From: Cladorrhinum sp. PSN259
Taxonomy: Eukaryota; Ascomycota; Sordariomycetes; Sordariales; Podosporaceae
Assembly: GCA_033725935.1 (NCBI GenBank)
Contig: MU867104.1
Coordinates: 186,001 to 250,000 of the forward strand
Reading direction: 5' to 3'
Length of the DNA stretch: 64,000 nucleotides
Shown here: piece by piece, positions 61,238 to 64,000 of the stretch
Position numbering within the stretch: the first letter of the stretch is position 1
Layout of the letters: each line of letters begins with the position of its first letter
Notes under the pieces: generated by a model
Databases searched by the model: none
Told to the model about the DNA's origin: nothing
What the model saw: only the letters and a program-made list of their open reading frames with translations
Program-made: the position numbers and the translations under genes

Positions 61238-62806
61238 TTTGACTGGTTTGAAAAGAAGTTGATCGAAGTCGAAAAGATGTCGAAAAACAAGACCGATTGT
61301 CTATTAATGAGAATCGCAAAAATCCGAGAACAAGGAAGTTAATCCTGCCGTCTATCGGGAAAGGCGAAAGCTGATGATGGTCTATCGGGGTATCCTGCAG
61401 TTGCAAGCAGTCAGGGCGACCGAGTTGAGCCCGTAGTATTCCGATGGAGGGTCGAAATATCTACTCTATCTTGGCTTCTCTAATGAAAAGTCGCCAGAAG
61501 GAAGGAAAAAAAAAGGGAGGGAGATGGGGGAAGAAAGGGAGCAAAGAGAAATTTTGCGAGTTGGGTGCAGGGTTTTATTTTGGAACAGTGGCAACTCTGC
61601 AGCGAGTGTCTGGATTTGATTTTTTGACCCACATGCCCCTCCAATAAGCGCGCTAGTCCCAGAATAGTGGCGGGCGGTGAGTTTTTTCAGATGAATCCAC
61701 AAAAAAATAAATTGAAAGACGACAAAAAAGAGAGTCTCTGTGCCTTCCATCCGTTTCCTTTCATCAAGGTTCGAGGCTTATTGAGATTATTGAAGTCGAG
61801 AATCTGGGTTTATTCACTTGAGGCAAACTCTCTTTTTTTTTCCCTCTTGATATCGCTTCACAATGTAGGAGGGGCATATTTTTCTAATGGCGGGGTTCTG
61901 ATTGCTGCGATCTGCTGGGGGGCCATGCAATACGTTGAAGCACCTCAATGGCCTTTCCTTGAACTAGAAACACGTCTGCTATCTGCTTGCGCAAGGCCAT
62001 TGGAGGAGGGCGTGGGTGGTGAGATTGACTGCATCTCCCACCGACAAAGCCCGCGGCCCATCCTTGGAGGTCCTCGGTACCCGGTGCGACGTTGAACTGA
62101 TTCATTGATCGGCTCGGCTTTCTTCTTTGATGCTTCCAACGCATTGCATGTCCCACTCTCCCACGGAGCAGGCGACGGGATGATCAGGCTCCAGTCTCGC
62201 CCTTCTGCCACCCACATTGCACTCGCCCCATCCACGCCGCTGGGCTTCGATGCTTCGCCACTGCGAGAGTCAAGAGTGTCACTTTTTTATCTGGCAAATC
62301 CCGGCGTGCCTGGCCAACACGGCAAATCATAAAATTTAAGAAATCACATTTGCTCAGTCTAAAATAGCAATACGTACTCACAAAGGTTAGGAGCAAATCT
62401 TCCGCAACCACCTGAAGGCTTTTCAGTTGTCCATGTACATGGTACATGCAGACATTCATACACGTATGTACTAAGGTTTGTCCGCATTCCCAGAACGGCA
62501 GGCAGGTAGGTCAGCCTCCCGAAGCGCATTTCCAAATATGCATTACTTCTCACCGCCTTCTTGCGGCCAATCTGAAACGGCACGACCCAAAACAGGTACT
62601 CTCCACAAGCTGATGAATTGCGAAACTCTGGGGTATGCTCCACAGCTCATTGTTTTCTGCTTCTTCCCCTGCAACTGCAAGCACTGCCGCAAACAACAAA
62701 GTATGGGATGCCGACGAAGGGCAGCGGTGATTCCATGAGAACTTGAATCTATCATAATCTATGACACGGATACGTGACTCCTTAAAAACATAGGTAGTTG
62801 CTGTAG
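61238..62806. other. Intergenic upstream of EF3
   Basis: EF3 promoter region and about 1 kb without recognised genes. Frames at 61444-62095 (plus) and 61884-62643 (minus) are short and unrecognised. Confidence 0.5.
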
Positions 62807-62975
62807 TTACCTCTTCTCCTTATCCTCCTCGAGCGACACAATACGGTTAATAGCAATCTTTTCGTCAGTGCTGTCCGAATCAACAGCAAAATAAGCAGCG
62901 CGCATACCCTCGAAGCGAACGGATCTGACTTGATGATAGTATTGGGATAAATAAGCTCGCTGTTGGGCTTGGTAT
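62807..62975 (-). pseudogene. Glutaminyl-tRNA synthetase C-terminal relic
   Basis: The minus strand from 62923 to the TAA at 62807-62809 reads SVRFEGMRAAYFAVDSDSTD followed by EKIAINRIVSLEEDKEKR, which matches the C-terminal anticodon-binding beta-barrel of eukaryotic GlnRS (pattern R-x-A/G-Y-F-x-x-D-x-D-S-T, then N-R-x-V-S-L). Immediately upstream, in another frame, is DTKPNSELIYPNTIIK, which matches the segment preceding it in the family. The linker expected between the two (with its ...RRAPWP block) is missing. A deletion with a frame change has therefore fused the pieces. No catalytic domain is nearby, so this is a dead fragment, probably a duplicated piece of the functional gene located elsewhere. 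Confidence 0.65.
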
Positions 62976-63737
62976 CGTTTGTGCTTGCGGACTTCACATC
63001 ATCGGGAACCAGCACTCTCGACAGGGACCTACTAGATGAATGTAAAGATTGTGAGCCGCTGAATATGAGTTTCGGATTAGCGATAAGAAATGCCATGATA
63101 AGTGGCGGGGTTCCTGATTCTATTCAGGGTGAGCACCTACCTGATTTTAAGTTCTCAACAAAACGTCTAAAATATCAGAGTTATGGGCGGCTGGCGCGGG
63201 GCACCTCCCAGGCAGTTGTCAATGATAGAAGATGGAAAGATCTGTGAGATTCGAGAATCTGATTAAAGTCGCAAACACACAATCAATTAAACATGGTGGG
63301 TAAGTGAGAAAAGGTCTCTATAAATGTGAATGGTGTCTCTTTCATCGTTTGAAACCTTGAGCTACTAGTGCCTTGGTTTGTTTGGCAATTCAACTGCAAC
63401 GTTGAGACGACAGGGACTGAGAATATTTACCCCACCATCCCGAGCGTGTAAGCCGAGCACTCAGAAAAAGACACCCCGCATTCGCGGTTTGCAAAGCTTC
63501 CAGATCTTCCCAAATCAGTCTTGTCGCAAAGCTTGTTTAAGCTCCCAATCTCATTCACAGCGTAAACCCCAAAAATATGTTATTCGAAGCCACTGTTCCC
63601 ACCTTATCAGCTGAATAAAGTTTGCCCTTCCCCATCTGTTTGACCCAAAAGCTTCCTCCCGGGACTCCATTGCATTCCAGACCATAAATACAAGCAAGGC
63701 CAGCATTCCATCACCGCGAAACAGCCCATCTCAACAC
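62976..63737. other. Intergenic before the macro-domain gene
   Basis: Possibly includes more decayed GlnRS sequence to about 63080 (minus strand NPKLIFSG...), which I cannot align by eye. ccataaatacaag at about 63682-63694 is a candidate TATA element for the next gene. Confidence 0.5.
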
Positions 63738-64000
63738 ATGATCGGACGTCGAATTGCGAAAATGACAATCATTCAGGCCGCCGATATTCCCAGCATTTCC
63801 CTTCTCTACAAGCTCCAGAAGCTTACGGCGGCACCCCCTGGATCAAAGCCGATTCAGACCCTCCATGGACCAAGCACCATCCCTGCCCCATCCAAGGCTC
63901 TCAACGACCGCGTTGCCCTCCTTCGTGGAGATATCACAACTCTCGCCGTCGATGCCATCGTCAATGCTGCTAATCGATCCCTTCTCGGCGGCGGCGGGGT
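63738..64000 (+). CDS. Macro-domain (ADP-ribose-binding) protein, 5' part
   Basis: Partial gene cut by the window end; 87 codons are visible. ATG at 63738, or in frame at 63762 ([13 protein letters not shown]). After a leader of about 50 residues the frame enters the macro domain: [30 protein letters not shown]. GDIT and the VNAAN...LLGGGGV block form the ADP-ribose-binding site, with the catalytic Asn of ADP-ribose deacetylating/de-ADP-ribosylating macrodomains in NAAN. The MacroD/Appr-1''-p type is likely: such enzymes remove mono-ADP-ribose or hydrolyse O-acetyl-ADP-ribose. The C-terminal half, and any fusion, lie outside the window. Confidence 0.88.
   Translation, partial: [87 protein letters not shown]

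Noticed and set aside
1..64000. CRISPR arrays, insertion sequences, rRNA genes and integrated viral sequence
   Set aside because: No regularly spaced identical repeats, no transposase or reverse-transcriptase frame and no rRNA-like stretch were seen; the DNA is eukaryotic nuclear throughout.

Overview
The window is nuclear DNA of a filamentous ascomycete, most likely a Sordariomycete. Genes are spaced at roughly one per 2 kb on both strands. Introns are short (57-85 nt, plus two of 324 and 384 nt) with GTRNGN-type donors and CTAAC/CTGAC-like branch points close to YAG acceptors. There is an elongation factor 3 gene, a HET-C2 glycolipid-transfer protein gene with the family's diagnostic residues, secreted-protein genes, and gene relics carrying stop codons of the kind that C-to-T (RIP-like) decay leaves behind. 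There are no bacterial or viral hallmarks. No species is claimed.

Left part (1-20 kb): degenerate tandem repeats precede a fungal RNA ligase of the Rnl5/DraRnl kind (N-terminal OB-like part, nucleotidyltransferase motifs, long exon-2 tail). Then come a secreted NMT1/TauA-like binding protein, a weak hypothetical ORF, a MuiA-like DUF4139/DUF4140 protein on the minus strand, an Arg-Asp-repeat membrane protein, a degraded gene near 13.5 kb, two small uncertain genes, a CYTH-domain protein and an MCR1-type NADH-cytochrome b5 reductase.

Middle (20-45 kb): a DHA1-type MFS transporter, the ribosome-biogenesis helicase DBP7, a secreted TNT-type NADase, a truncated alpha/beta-hydrolase pseudogene, a four-exon gene that joins a bZIP region to a fungal C2H2-like domain, a small two-exon gene, a four-helix glycosylated membrane protein, a conserved nuclear-looking protein, a TauD-type Fe(II)/2-oxoglutarate dioxygenase with five exons, and a phospholipase D with two HKD motifs.

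Right part (45-64 kb): HET-C2, an F-box/ankyrin protein, a class A FAD monooxygenase, an intron-containing tRNA-Lys(UUU), a secreted SBP56-like protein, a CsbD-like stress protein with CRE sites upstream, elongation factor 3, a relic of a glutaminyl-tRNA synthetase C-terminus, and the start of a macro-domain gene cut by the window edge.

The genes do not form an obvious cluster. Loose functional themes are RNA and translation (RNA ligase, DBP7, tRNA-Lys, EF3, macro domain), NAD metabolism (NADase, macro domain, MCR1), lipids and membranes (PLD, HET-C2) and possible sulfonate use (TauA-like and TauD-like proteins about 33 kb apart). Splice sites were assigned by eye from consensus, frame continuity and family similarity. 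No transcript data were available.
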